From contig CM063283.1 of the NCBI GenBank assembly GCA_032173965.1, forward strand, positions 37,384,243 through 37,448,242: 64,000 nucleotides of DNA, read 5' to 3'. Positions 25,769 to 38,100 of this stretch are shown piece by piece. The notes beneath the pieces are model-generated. The model ran no database searches. It worked only from the letters and a program-made list of their open reading frames with translations, and was not told where the DNA came from. A program made the position numbers and the translations under genes. Positions within the stretch are counted from its first letter, which is position 1. The number at the start of each line of letters is the position of its first letter. Source of the DNA: Sitta carolinensis. Taxonomy: Eukaryota > Chordata > Aves > Passeriformes > Sittidae.

Positions 25769-27491
25769 TGCAGATTTTAGGTGCCATAGTAAAATTATCC
25801 AGTAAGTCAACTATATACTACAGTATTGAATGCATTTTTTTTTCAGACACAAAGAAATAAAAATATATTAATATATGAATAAACAGATTAAGGTAAGATT
25901 ATATCTAGAATATAAGCAAGAAAAAATGCCGAATATGCTTTTGTGTGTTAGGATTATGGTTCTGTAAAAGAAAAGGAACAAAAAAAACCACCACCCACAA
26001 ATAAACAAAGAAAACCAGAACATTTCTTTCTGCTTGTTTCTAGCTGTTGCTATAGTATGACATGATAGTCTTGCTAAATTTCCTGGCTCACACTGTGTAT
26101 ATCCACAGTGCAATGTTACCTGAAGGGAAATATTCCTGGGATTGAGATATTTTATCAAAAACATCACAATTGCAGTGAGTATGTGTAATTTATGTATTTT
26201 TATGCCATAGTCTTGTCACACTAAAAAGCTAGTTCTGGAGTGTGTGTGTGGGGGAGGGAGGGGGGGTGGCAATGCTCTTGCATTTTACAGTGTACCATTA
26301 AAAATTGTAATTATTTATTCAATTCCTTACAACTCTATGGATCAATGTAAGTGAACATTTTTCCTTTGAAGGTTTCTGATTTTTGGGCACATTGCTATGG
26401 ACTGTGATGCAGCATTTTCTGTAAAGACATACCTTACAATGAAATGTTTCAATTACCTGAAAATTTACAGAACTAATGATATCAATACAATTAGGGATTT
26501 AGTAAGAATTTTTTCAGAATACCTGAATCAGATTGCTGGACAATCATGGCGTTTAACTTTGAGGAATAATTTACTAGGATTTCACTTTGTGTTTTGTTAT
26601 CTCTGAATAGAATAAAGTAATCTTGTAACCCACTTTTTACTGCATGTTTTGGGTCTCTTCTGTCCAATACAATTGTGATGGCCTGAGAGAAAATGTTTAG
26701 CCTTCCAATGCAGCAATGATGAGATTGTATCTTAGAAGTGCTGGTCAAGAAAATTCCCTTTGATTTCAGTTCTTGAGGGGAATAGTGAAATATTAATTTT
26801 TCTAATAATACATGTTTTAAAGTAATGGAAGGTGAAGACTAAATGTTTCTTCTATCAAAATGTCAAATCCCCACCCTTACAGGTAAAGTTTTGATTTTCT
26901 GGTCACAGAAATATTTAAATCAGGAATATGTGGGAAAACAAAAGTAAGACACATATCTAGTTACCTGGATGAGACAGAATATATTTACAGAACTAATCGT
27001 GACTAGGAGAATTAATAACATTCTTTCAATATTCTTAACACTGAACAGTTAAAATAATAAAAAATTAAAATTATATAACAGGTGTATTGGAGGAATATAA
27101 ATACACTTTGCTGTACATTTATAGACTTAGATATACACCTATACTCCTTGCAATGAAATGATTTTGTGGTTTTCACCAATTTCTCTGATTTTACTTTTCT
27201 AATAAGAAGGGAAAAGTAGTACCCAAGGAAGAAAGAGCTGAAATTTCACAGAATAGATCTTTGACTGTTCTCACCTTCTGCCAGTCTCACAGACAGGAAC
27301 AAGCATTTTCAAAGTATTTAGACCCACAAATACACATTGCACTCCAGCTATGCTTCTGAGTTGTTCATGCATGTACTATTTTTACATCAATGCCCACTTT
27401 TTGCATAGATTAGAGACTTTGAGATGATCAGATCTAAGAATCCCCTTTAACACTTCAAGTTTAAAGTAGAGTCTAGACTTCTCTGTAGCTG

Positions 27492-27493
<2 letters not shown>
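25769..27493. other. Unique non-coding DNA with a G-rich island
   Basis: No gene or transposon was recognised. A GT/G-rich island lies at 26241-26269, and a short inverted repeat (CACTGTG and CACAGTG, six bases apart) at 26091-26110. Confidence 0.55.
26241..26269 (+). repeat. TG run followed by G-rich tract (possible G-quadruplex)
   Basis: A TGTGTGTGTG run passes into a G tract with blocks of five, three and seven G separated by single A, then TGG. The seven-G block can be split into two GGG, so four G3 runs with very short loops are available on the plus strand. Confidence 0.75.
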
Positions 27494-27528
<35 letters not shown>

Positions 27529-27533
27529 GAAAA
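27494..27533. repeat. Poly(A)-rich run
   Basis: 23 consecutive A are followed by G-interrupted A runs. No attached retroelement was recognised. Confidence 0.92.
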
Positions 27534-29454
27534 TCCTCTTATGTCTTCTATTGCATCAATCACTGTTCTTCTTTACTAGCTATTCCCTTCAGAATACTTT
27601 GAAATGAGATCTGTCTTTGGATTGTCCTACCTGCCACAGTTCAAACACCTTTCTAAAGAGTGGCAATAAAAAGCTCTAAGTGCAAACCTGGCAGAACAAG
27701 GAGTCATTAGGCCTCTTAGATACCGTGAAAGTGGTGATTGCACAAGAAACTACATAGACAGATGAAAGCTTTGGAAAAACATAGCATGTTAGCAGAACTG
27801 TAGGAATTTATTCCCTGCATGCAAATAACTTCAAATTTAGAAGTCTTGTGTCTGCAAAGAATTCAAAGTGGTGTTGCAGTCATAGACGGTGAAAATTTGT
27901 CAGTGGACAAGAAATTGTATTTTTGCATATGTAAATCTGCCTTACATCTGCATATGTATTGCATATGTAGTTACTTAAAATGCATGTAGAACTGCTGATT
28001 CCTGTCTATTCAGAGAGAATCACCCATGCATTTAGGTAATAAAACTTCATCCCATGATTACTCTAAATTTTTGATAGTAGATGACACACTGTCATGGCTT
28101 GGAATTAGTAGATAACTATTTATGGCATTTTGTTTGTGAGGTGTATGACTACCGAAGGCTTTTCAAACTTTCTATGATTTTTAATTGGGCTTCACCTGAA
28201 GAATTTCTAGAAAATCAGACAAGTCCTGCTATTCTTAGACAGTGGAAGCAATTGCTTTTTCCCTAAGATATTGACAACATCAAACTATCATCTTATGTTC
28301 AGCACCAATTTAGCAGAGATCTGCAAAGTGAATAGGGGCTTGTACCTCAGCGTCTGTGGACTTCCCCTGGAGGGAGGAGAGTTCCCAAGACTCAACATGC
28401 TGCTGCCCCCTCTTGGCAATTTTTATGTTTTAGGACACTTTATGCTCACGAGGGTGTTGGACTGCTTATTTGGGATCATTTTGGAAGCCTTTCCCCTACG
28501 TTGCCTTCCTGCTTTAGTCAAATTATTTTCTTATCTTTATTTCATTGAGCAGATCAACACCCATAATATAGAAATAAGTTTTCAAGACAGTAATTCAAAA
28601 GCTTACAAGATACTATTGGGAAAATTTGGCTGCAATATCTTATTTGTGATATATGATCATAATTTTTTTTCTCAGAGGCATATATGTATATATATATCCC
28701 CTACATATTACCTTCAGTTGATACCCAATTGATGCAGATTGCCTTCATCTTTTTCAACATCATTCTTCATCCCAAATTTATACCTGCATAATCTTAAAAC
28801 CCACACTCATTGTCCTGTCCCCAGTCTCCTCCTGGGTTTAGAAAGGTTCTCAGGTGAAACTAACACAGCAAAGCCTGTGGAACCTGTAAACACAGTATTA
28901 AATTTCTTACTCATTATACACCAAAGTGGGTTGTCCTTAAAACTTCCTTTTATGTTTATATGTCAGCTGCTGTTGAGGCCTTTTATTACTCAAAATCCAT
29001 CAACTTGAAGGTCATGCTTTTATAGACCGTTGATGTCACTGCCTTTTGCATTTAGTGTAACGTGTGCTTGAAGATATAGTGAAGGCAAAAGGGCTTTCAG
29101 TTCCTTGGGGAGTCCCATGCTATTATGTCCATGACCAGATTCACATGACATTTCCTTATAAAGTAAGAACTTTATCTGTGATGTATAGAAGTGGGATGAA
29201 TTGAGTTCTGGCATAACATGCTTCATATTTTCATGTGTTTTTATTTGTTCTGAAAAATAAAAGCTATTTAATATCAAGAGAGGCTAACACATGTGGCTGG
29301 ACCTCAGAGAAAAATATTTGCTTTTTAATCTAAATTAATTCCCAACTTATAGACATACTTTTTTAGAACAATACTGTGATGCGCTCTGCATTTTGTTGTG
29401 CATAAAAAACTGTATTACTTCTGTTCTTATGTGTTGCTCCAGTACTTAATTTTG
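27534..29454. other. Non-coding DNA containing the longest open frame
   Basis: The longest open frame in the window lies here: 153 codons on the plus strand, 28271-28732. The part at about 28310-28450 is less AT-rich and reads like ordinary mixed sequence, but I recognise no domain, signal peptide, repeat or splice-linked context. By a rough estimate from the stop frequency of AT-rich DNA, one frame of this length is expected by chance in 64 kb. It is not called a gene. Confidence 0.5.

Positions 29455-29491
<37 letters not shown>
29455..29491. repeat. 37-nt poly(A) run
   Basis: An uninterrupted run of 37 A. I could not recognise a processed pseudogene or SINE on its 5' side, and no clear target-site duplication is visible. 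Confidence 0.95.
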
Positions 29492-29495
<4 letters not shown>

Positions 29496-30259
29496 AATTC
29501 CAGAGTAGAAAAGATTTTAAAAAATATTCAAAATCCAAATACATATCATTGTCTGTTTGTTGCTGATTGTAGCTGTCAAGACAACAAGAGAAATCAGCAC
29601 TTTCTACAAGACAATATTTTCTCCTTTTTGATGTAAAACTATGCAAAATTTAATACTGAAAGAGGAACATTTAAAATTGAAATAACTTTATTTAATACTA
29701 GAATGTATCTGGAGGGAAATGTGGATTTGAGGACAATATTCTATGTATATAAAACTATATGGAAAGGGGTGTGTAGTAAGACAAATGAGAAAAGAATAAA
29801 GCATTGCAATAGGGCCTAAGTGGAGACACATGATCTCTTTGGATTATATGAGTTTCTTAAAACTTATATAACTACCAAGAAGAGACAAACAATACCAGTT
29901 TTAGGATAAAAAACATCTTTCCCCTTGCAAAGATTTTGAAGCTTGTGGATTAAAAGTCAAGAGAAAAAAAAAATCAGCATTTTTCAGAACTTCCTATGTT
30001 TGACCTCTGCTTAAGACTGACCATTTTGTTTACTGTTAAATATAAGCATGACTCTTGGATTAAACAATTTTTTCCAAGTCTGTAATTTTATTCATAGTTG
30101 GTAGCAAAACCCATACCTTCTGGATTTGAGAATTACTTCTGTACATATTTGTCCCTTGGGGCAAAACTGAAACTTGGTGACTGGAAGTAAAGTACCACAT
30201 AACAGAGACTGATGGGATGCCTAACCACTATCACCCTCAATCAGGCAGAAAGAAATCTC
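29492..30259. other. Unique AT-rich non-coding DNA
   Basis: Nothing was recognised until CR1 similarity becomes clear from about 30278. The last 80-100 bp may already belong to the degraded CR1 element. Confidence 0.5.
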
Positions 30260-31027
30260 ATGAAGTTAAAGCAAAGGAAATGCAGAGCTTTGCACATGGG
30301 GAAGAATAATCCATTGCACTAGCACATGCTGGGGATTAACCAGCTGACAAGCAGCTCTGCAGAGAAGGACCTAGAAATCCTGGTGTACCCCAAATTGACC
30401 AGGAACAATAAACACATTCAGTTAAGAACACCAACAGAAAATCCTGGGTTGTATTAAGAAACATATTCCCCCTAGGTCAGGAGAAATGATCCTGCCCCTC
30501 TATTCAGCCCTGGTGAGACACAACTGAATTGCTGGGTCTGCTGCTGGGGTCTCCAGCAAGAGAGAGAGCTGGATATCTAGGAATGAGTCTAACAAAGGGT
30601 CACGAAGCTGATTAAGAGACTCGAGCATCTGTCATGTGAGGAGAAGCTGAGCGAACTGGAATTGTTCAGCCTGGGGATAAGAATGCTCAAGGGGGTTTTA
30701 TCAATATGTTTAAATACCTGAGGGGGGGAACTGCAGAAGCAGCAGCCAAACACTTTTCAGTAGTACCCATGACAAGACAAGAAGCAATCACACAAAACAC
30801 ATAAAATTCCACTTGGACACAAGATTTTTTTTTTTTAATTTTATTTTTTTTTTTCTGTAACAATGGTCATACATTGAAATAATTTGCCCAGAGATATAGA
30901 ATCTCCATCCCTGATGACAGTCAGAAACGAAGTGGACACAGCCCTAGGCAACTTGTTCTAGCTGAAAACTTGAGCAGGGGGCTTGGATTAAGTTAGCTCA
31001 ACATGTCCCTTCAAACGCAATGATTTT
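30260..31027 (+). mobile_element. Degraded CR1 retrotransposon (ORF2 C-terminal half and 3'UTR)
   Basis: From 30278 the plus strand encodes CR1 ORF2-like residues: KCRALHMGKNNPLH, then SSSAEKDLEILV. Later comes KLIKRLEHLSCEEKLSELE followed by LFSLG near 30620-30680. These pieces are broken by several stops and frameshifts. The 3'UTR follows (gaatctccatccctgatgac, then gagcagggggcttggatta), ending with a decayed ccttcaaac block near 31010. A T-rich insertion or expansion at 30824-30855 sits where CR1 normally has the short run before the conserved 'cactgt' segment. It is old and cannot move. Confidence 0.92.
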
Positions 31028-31280
31028 CTTCTGCAATATGTGAATTTTATTTTACATTAACTATTTACCTGTATTTTTTTTTCATTAAAAGTCTTTGGTT
31101 TCCATAAGCAGGAAATTAATTCTTATTTACCATTAGGCAGATATCTGCTCCTGCTTTGAAATAATGTGATCACTGTTGGGTCTTCTAGGACAGTTAAAAA
31201 ATTATTGTCAAGGGAGATGTTTTGCACTCTACCTGTGAAAGAACACTATAACTATCCATTTAAAAAAATTCATGTAAATT
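31028..31280. other. Unique AT-rich spacer
   Basis: No feature was recognised between the CR1 tail and the A-rich tract. Confidence 0.55.
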
Positions 31281-31360
31281 AAAAAAACAAACAAACAAAC
31301 AAACAAAAAAAAACCCCAAAAAAAAACCAAAACAAAGAAAATCCAAAACAAAACAAAAAA
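31281..31360. repeat. A-rich low-complexity tract with CAAA repeats
   Basis: It starts with a (CAAA)n run, then poly(A) broken by CCCC, CC and single C. It is purine/adenine-rich on the plus strand and not coding. Confidence 0.92.
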
Positions 31361-31447
31361 GACAGTACTGGAAATCTTTAAATTGAAATTTAAAAGACTG
31401 GAAAAAATAAGACAATACTAGTAATCTTTAAATTGAAATTGTTAAAG
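31361..31447. repeat. 50-bp tandem duplication
   Basis: The unit beginning GACAGTACTGGAAATC at 31361-31410 is repeated from 31411 as GACAATACTAGTAATC. Both copies share ATCTTTAAATTGAAATT. The second copy is partial (about 37 bp) and differs by a few substitutions. Confidence 0.88.
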
Positions 31448-34400
31448 AATTGCCATCTTCCTGCATGAACTCAAACTGTTATTTTCTTCTCTAAGCTGTT
31501 GGATCTGCAATGTATTTATGTCACTTTGACATTGGTTAATGGTAGCAGCATTTTTTTTTTCATAGAAAACATGAAGTCATTATTCAATTGTCTAAGTAGT
31601 TTTGTTGTTGTTCTTTATTTTAAATTAACATATTGAATAATAACTTCATACAAACCAAGGTTTGGATCATCAGCCTGAGAATCAGCAATGTTAGTGTTAA
31701 AAATTGGCTCTCACGCTCAACACTAAGGCAAAGAAAGCTTTCTCTCATAAACTATCCTCAACCATAAAATATGGTGTTACATTTGCACTTCCATGAAAAA
31801 TCCCTGTGGTCCTTCCTGAATCAATTGTATCCTCCCCTGAACATGCAGTAGCAGACAAAAATGCTATTATAAGAGGATATACATCCCAAATGACAAATAC
31901 ATATAAATAGTACTCTATTTAGCCATTTTATTGAGTGATTAATGAAGATTTAGTTGTATAGATAAAAATAATAATCACTGATATTTTGCATGGAAAACCA
32001 TTTAAGATTATTAGTGTTACAGTATTTCACAATTATTTTGTCAATTTTGAGTAAGATTTAAATTCCTGTGAACAATATTGAATGGCAATTTAGCAACAAT
32101 GGCAGGTTTTGTTGAATATTGCCTGTGACACATAAAAGCTTTTGTTAGTCAGTACAGAAGTTGATAACAAGATTTTAACTTAATTGAATTAACATCATTT
32201 AGGAAAAAATATCTCTGGGCAAACTAAGTGGAATAATACCAACTCAAATTTTAAGTGTATACATACGAACAAAATATATTACTGTATTGTTTCAAATTAG
32301 CTTCCTTTGTGGTTCTGCATGATTTTTTTCTATAATGTCAGTCATTGCAATTTTTGAACATACTGAAATAAAAGTTACAAAATGCCATTTAAATAACCTA
32401 TCTGTGAGGAAAATGTTTTTCATTCCCTCATTAGTTTAAGAAACACTGATAAATTTTATGTTACAAAATTCTTTTTAGTTCTTATTTATGTTTTTTTTTT
32501 TTTTTCATTTTTGTCATAACATGGTATCACAGATAAAATGGTAAAGACATTGAAGGTTTTGGCAAACACTGCATAAATCTCTAAAATAATTGCCACAACT
32601 AATCAGTGTTGCCAAGATTTTCATCCCCATTGCAGAGGTGTCTACTTAATTTATTGTAGGTCATTTGTAAACCATGGTGATCTATGACGACAAAGCTAGG
32701 CCTAAAAGCAGTTATTTCCATGGAAAGTGAATTTTTCCCCTGTTCCATTAATGTCAGAAGTAATTTCTTGTAACCATTTCCCCACCCTGAAAAGAGAGAT
32801 ACATTCTCCTCTCATGACAGGAGACAATGAACGCTCCATGTTGAAGATATTACTTCCAAATTCTAAGACTCTGCTCTTGACCCAAACAAATGATTCAAAT
32901 CAATAGAGACTACAGTCAACCAGTCACCTAGAAGACTTCAGTAGTTTTCAGCATGAACTGGAAATCTTAAACATCAATACTGCAGTCAAATTCATCAAAC
33001 ACATTCAAGATTGGGTCATATTCAGAGCTTGGAGAAAACTGATCAGAGCACCCAAACACAATTAAGCAGATCACATTGGTTTTTCTTTGTTTTTTGGCTT
33101 TGTATTATTTCCTAGATGGAAGTTGAAATGAAATTATACCCATCCATTATATTATTAATAATTATAGCAAATCATGGAAATTATGTAATTAGAACCACAA
33201 AATGTGAATATGTTAGTACACAAACTAGTAATGTTAGACTGAAAAACATGAAGGATGAATATATCCATATTCTGAAAGTACAGTTCTCTCTTGTTGCAGC
33301 AGGAGATGAAGGTTAGAACAAGAAAGCATCAAATTATGCCTTGCTGAAAACTTAGTTATCCCCTTATATGTTTGCAAGGCTATTAGAAAAAAAAAAATAG
33401 AAATAAGCAAAAAAACAGAGTAAGAAAAAATATTGCTGGTTTTTAGTATGAAATCTTTTTTTCTCTTATTTTACCCCAGTGTACAAACAGGATGCTTTAG
33501 AAAAATGAGTATATACAGCAATTAATCTTAAGAATACGTTTCGGGAAGCCATTCTCCTAGCAAAAATATTTAAGCTTTAAGTCCTGCCGATGCTGTGTAC
33601 AAGATGATTTTTACACACAGAATAATTTCTTGTTTAAAAGAAAGCAGAAAATGCTGAAATATTGAATCCACTCAATGCCCCAGATAGAGACCTTTTGAGA
33701 TATGTATCTATTTTCAGAAAATGATAGAAAGAGATGGAATTCAGCAGATGTTTAAATCCTGAAAAGACATCACGAATGGTACTTTTTCTTCAGCAATGCT
33801 CCAATGGTATATATCAGTTTGACAGTGAAAGGCCACTCTAATTCCCTCTGTAATAACCTAGGGAATGACACTTGCTCAGAATGTCAAGTTCTGGAAACTT
33901 GCTGTTAATTACAATGCTTGCCATGATATTTTCAATTTTATCAGCGTTGGTAGGAGTTTTTGTCTGTTTCTCTGTCATAGAGTAAGCACTGAAAACTGAC
34001 CCTCTGCTTTATGCTCTGCCCAGCACACACAACTCACACCTTTAAAGTGACCTTTATGTTCACTAGCAGGTGTAAGATTATATAAATTATGACTCCCAGT
34101 GTATTATCAATCAAAAAGCTACTTGTCAAGCTGCTTTTTTGCTAACAACAAAAAAATCAAATCTATCCTCAGAGGCTATAATCCTGTATAGGTGAATAAA
34201 ATACCATGGGGTCTGTTCTCCTCTCAGTGCACATACGTAAATCTCATTCCTACTAACATTAATGGGGAGTTACACGCGTGCATCAGGAGAAGAATAAATC
34301 TGCAGCGGAGCACGCAGGAAACCATCCAGTGTGAAATGTTTTAAGGAGACAGATAGGGGAAAACACGGCATGGAAAGAGCTTATAATGCATTCACTCGGT

Positions 34401-35084
34401 TTTACTTACAACTCTTGATGAACTTTTTCAGACTGAATGCTGTACATTTGTGTCATGTGGATTTAGAATGCTTGATAAATTATATTAGCAAGTACATATT
34501 AACTGTAGCATGATTCAGGTGGGATTGCTGTCTCTAAATTCTGCATTGCAGATTGATGGTTATACCATCCAAAATCTTTTAGAGAATTCATGTCAAATGC
34601 TTTCAGGTTTCAGTTTTAACGTGTTCAACAGCATTTTAAAATTGTTAAGGTCTTGCAGTCTTTCCTAAATGTTTCTAAGTCTTGATTTAAGTGAAATGAA
34701 GGAAATATATACATCTGCTTTCTCAAATGTGTATTATTCCAAACAGGGCAATCAGCACAGAATAGAATGATTAGATGCTGCACTTTGTAACCTCAGGCAC
34801 ATACATTCTCTGCCTCTCCAAATTAAATATGGTGTACATGATCTTTGTACAGTCATATCTTGTTAGGAATATTATGAGAAGGAGACTTTGTCTGGACTAT
34901 TGTAAAATGTTAATCAGTCCTGATGGGGGAGAAAAAGTAGATGCACATTAATGTATCAATACAACTTCCTTACACACACCCAGGGTGAAAATCTGGCTTT
35001 CTATAATCACAGTGGCTGAATGTCCATTGAGTCATCTAATTATCCTTGTCCTTAATAAAGAACTTAGTAGATACAGGACTTGAA
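31448..35084. other. Unique non-coding DNA
   Basis: No gene, RNA or transposon was recognised. A run of 15 T lies at 32491-32505. A region around 33840-34330 is comparatively mixed in composition. Open frames do not exceed 66 codons. Confidence 0.55.
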
Positions 35085-35146
35085 TAATATATGTGTCCAT
35101 ATATGTATGTATTTGTACATATATATATTTATAGCATAAATATATA
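35085..35146. repeat. TA/TG-rich low-complexity stretch
   Basis: Imperfect TATG and TATA repeats, not a clean microsatellite. Confidence 0.7.
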
Positions 35147-38100
35147 AAGTTGTGAAAATCATGTTAGAAGCAATTTAAGATGCCATTTTTTGCAAAAGTG
35201 AACTGCAATATGAGTGCCAGAAATGTGTAATTACAAGTAAAGTGGGAAATTGTCTAAAAAGTGCCAATGTTGTCAGAAGTAAGTTCAGTTTCTTTTCTTC
35301 CCCATCCAATTGAATTTAGTTGTATTTAGGAGATTATGAATTATAAAGTAACTGAAGAAATAATGCAGTTTGAAACTTTTTTTTTACAAATTTAAATAAA
35401 TTCATATGTTCTCATGTTATTGTTGTGGTTTTAGTTTGATTTGGTTTTGTTGGATTTTTTTTCATCCAAAAGAATGTAATCCTCTGTGAAATGGATAAGT
35501 AGAAATTTAAGTTTAAAGGCATCATTTTCACATGCTGACAGATGTATCAACCTATTATTTAAACCCTACTTACTCTGCATTAGAAATAGAGATCTAAAAT
35601 ATTTACTAAACCAGTTAGGGCAGTGAGATAATGGAAGGGGTATGGTAGCACTCAAATAAATAAACTGCAGCAGCATCTGCTATAGACCCTGAAGGCTTGA
35701 TGAGAACAAGTATGAAATATTCCTGGACCAACTATCATAGAGCTTGAAATCTCCAGGCGCTGTACTCATGGGAAACTTTTGCTGTGCAGCCATCTGGTGG
35801 GTGACAAGTACATCCAGCCATGAATCACCAAAGACATTCCTGAGTTAGATTTGTAGAGGACAGCATCATGATTCAGGCAGAAGAGTTATCCAGAAATCAG
35901 AGGCTTTGTCCTTAAGGAAGTGTTGATAGTAAAGAGTATGAACATAGTATGTGTTTATGTAAACGAAGTGGTCAATGAAGTGACTTGTAAAAATAACAGT
36001 AATATAAGTGGCAAATAATGGAGAATTAAGAATAGTGGAGAACTGAAGAACAGTCAAAATCCTTGGCCTACTTAAGTCCACTTGTGTTTTGATGATAATT
36101 TGAGTAAAATCAGGTTTTATTTATTCTGGGATGATGGCAATAAGTAGAAGCTGAATATGTCTATAGAGGGGAAACTGACATATAAGAAGTACTGAGATTA
36201 AATTACAAGAGAGTATTCTAATAACAAGGGAAAATGAAAGAAACTATAAAAGGCCAGAGTAGCTTTACAATAAAATTCTTAAAGGTTAAAAGGATCCAGA
36301 CAGCAATAAATGTAAGAAAAAAAAAATCAGAGTGTAAGATTTCTTTGCAACACTCTACAATCCCTATGATTTAGAGACACACCCCCCGAGACCTTTCTGT
36401 AGTCTGATTTTGCTATCTTTATTTCTTATCCAGAAGGACATAAATTTTTTTAAAAAAGCCCTAGGTAATAAAATATACAAGGATTGCAGAATTTATAAAT
36501 TAGGCTTTATAAATAATTTTTTAATAAACAGGAGATTATTCCACAAGTGTAAAAATATTCCGTATTTCACAGCTGTAGAACTAAAGGCTAAGGAACTGAA
36601 GTGAATTTCCTGGAAGTCCTAATGCCTCTGACACCTCCAGCTGAGCATCCCAGTCAGTCTTACATGCTTGACAAATTATTATGTGGTATTTCTCATATAG
36701 CAAAGTTCTGCCTATGTCCATGTCTGGGCAAGCACTTGTAGATCTTTGTAGATCTTGAAGGACACGCACTGAGTCAAAGCTGATACCCAAACTCCTCTCA
36801 TTCATGCTTTAGGTGTCTCAGCTTTTTATTGAAATACACCCCCAGGAGCACACAGCAACTCCTTGTTTGGCATACCTGTGAAATTGATGGCTTAGCACAC
36901 ATTGTCTTTTCTTTGTGTAAGTTGTTTTTCTCTCAGAAATAAGTTCTTATAAGCTTTTGCAATTATTTGCATATAAAATATTTCATAGTGCAGGTACTTC
37001 GTAGCTGTCAGAATAAAGTGCAGAGCAGTGTAATTCCCTTTAAAGTAAAGAATAGAAATTCCAAACTATTCCACATCCAAACTCCGTAATTTGTTGTCTT
37101 TGGTAAAATTTTCTTAAAAGAAATTATCTTATGTAGAGGGCCTTTTAATACCTCATTTTCTATCCCCTTCTCTAATGTCATTGAGCTATAGGAAAGTTAG
37201 CTCCAAAAAGGATGAGAAAACTTTTTTTTGATATTTCAAAATATTTTATTTGAAAAGTTTTTCCTTTCTATTTCCTAATTCAATGAATACTTTCACAAAA
37301 GATTTCTAGTCTGTTGAATAATTTCATTTTCTTGGGATTATGCACATGAATAATGCTCCCCCTGTGTGAAGATACTTAAACTACTTATATAGTATATAAT
37401 TTCTATTTTAGATTTTATATCCCAGGCTCACCCAATTTCTCCATGAAGGTAAACCCTGATAATCCCAGATACTGTATTTTTTTTCTAATTGAGTAGAGGC
37501 CACTTAAAATAGAACTCCTAATTTAGATTTAATAACTCTGTAAAAGATAAATCTAGTCACCATGTAATAAACAGTAATTAATTAGTTAATATCAATTAAA
37601 TACTAAAAATATTAATTTACATTTAACATCTAACTACTGTAATTTGCTATAGCTATCTTATTAAATGCTAATTAAATTCCTAAACATTCTTACTAGTTTA
37701 ATGCATTAATAATAAGAACGTAAGTACACATTTACTGTATCTGCAGTTCTCAGTTCATTACATGGCAACTAGATTTATCTCTTTTACACTAATTAAATAT
37801 ACTAAGCAAACCTCAGTAACTTTTCTTAACACATACCATAACTGTTTTATTAATTTCAAATTAAGTGCCCATTTAAGATTTCTAATCTACAGCTGCCCTA
37901 AACAGTTTCCTGCTAACAGAGCAAAGGTTACACTGATGTTATAACTAACCCATGACACTTCTAGGTATTGGTTATATGAGAAGCAAGGCTTCCTTTTCTT
38001 CTCTGTTTTAATTTAAGCATAATGACTTTTTACTAATTCTCTTTTCTTCTTCCCAGAAAGGATTTGTCTTTCCTTTCTCACTCTGTCCCATGTCAGAATA

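Noticed and set aside
26091..26110. Inverted repeat CACTGTG / CACAGTG with six-base spacer
   Set aside because: Short enough to be expected by chance in 64 kb and without any supporting context.
28090..28115. TGTCATGGCTTGGAATTAG, similar to the LTR start at 20277
   Set aside because: The similarity stops after about 15 bp, and no LTR interior or opposite end follows.
28271..28732. 153-codon plus-strand open frame, the longest in the window
   Set aside because: No recognisable domain or supporting context, and one frame of this length is expected by chance in 64 kb of AT-rich DNA on six frames.
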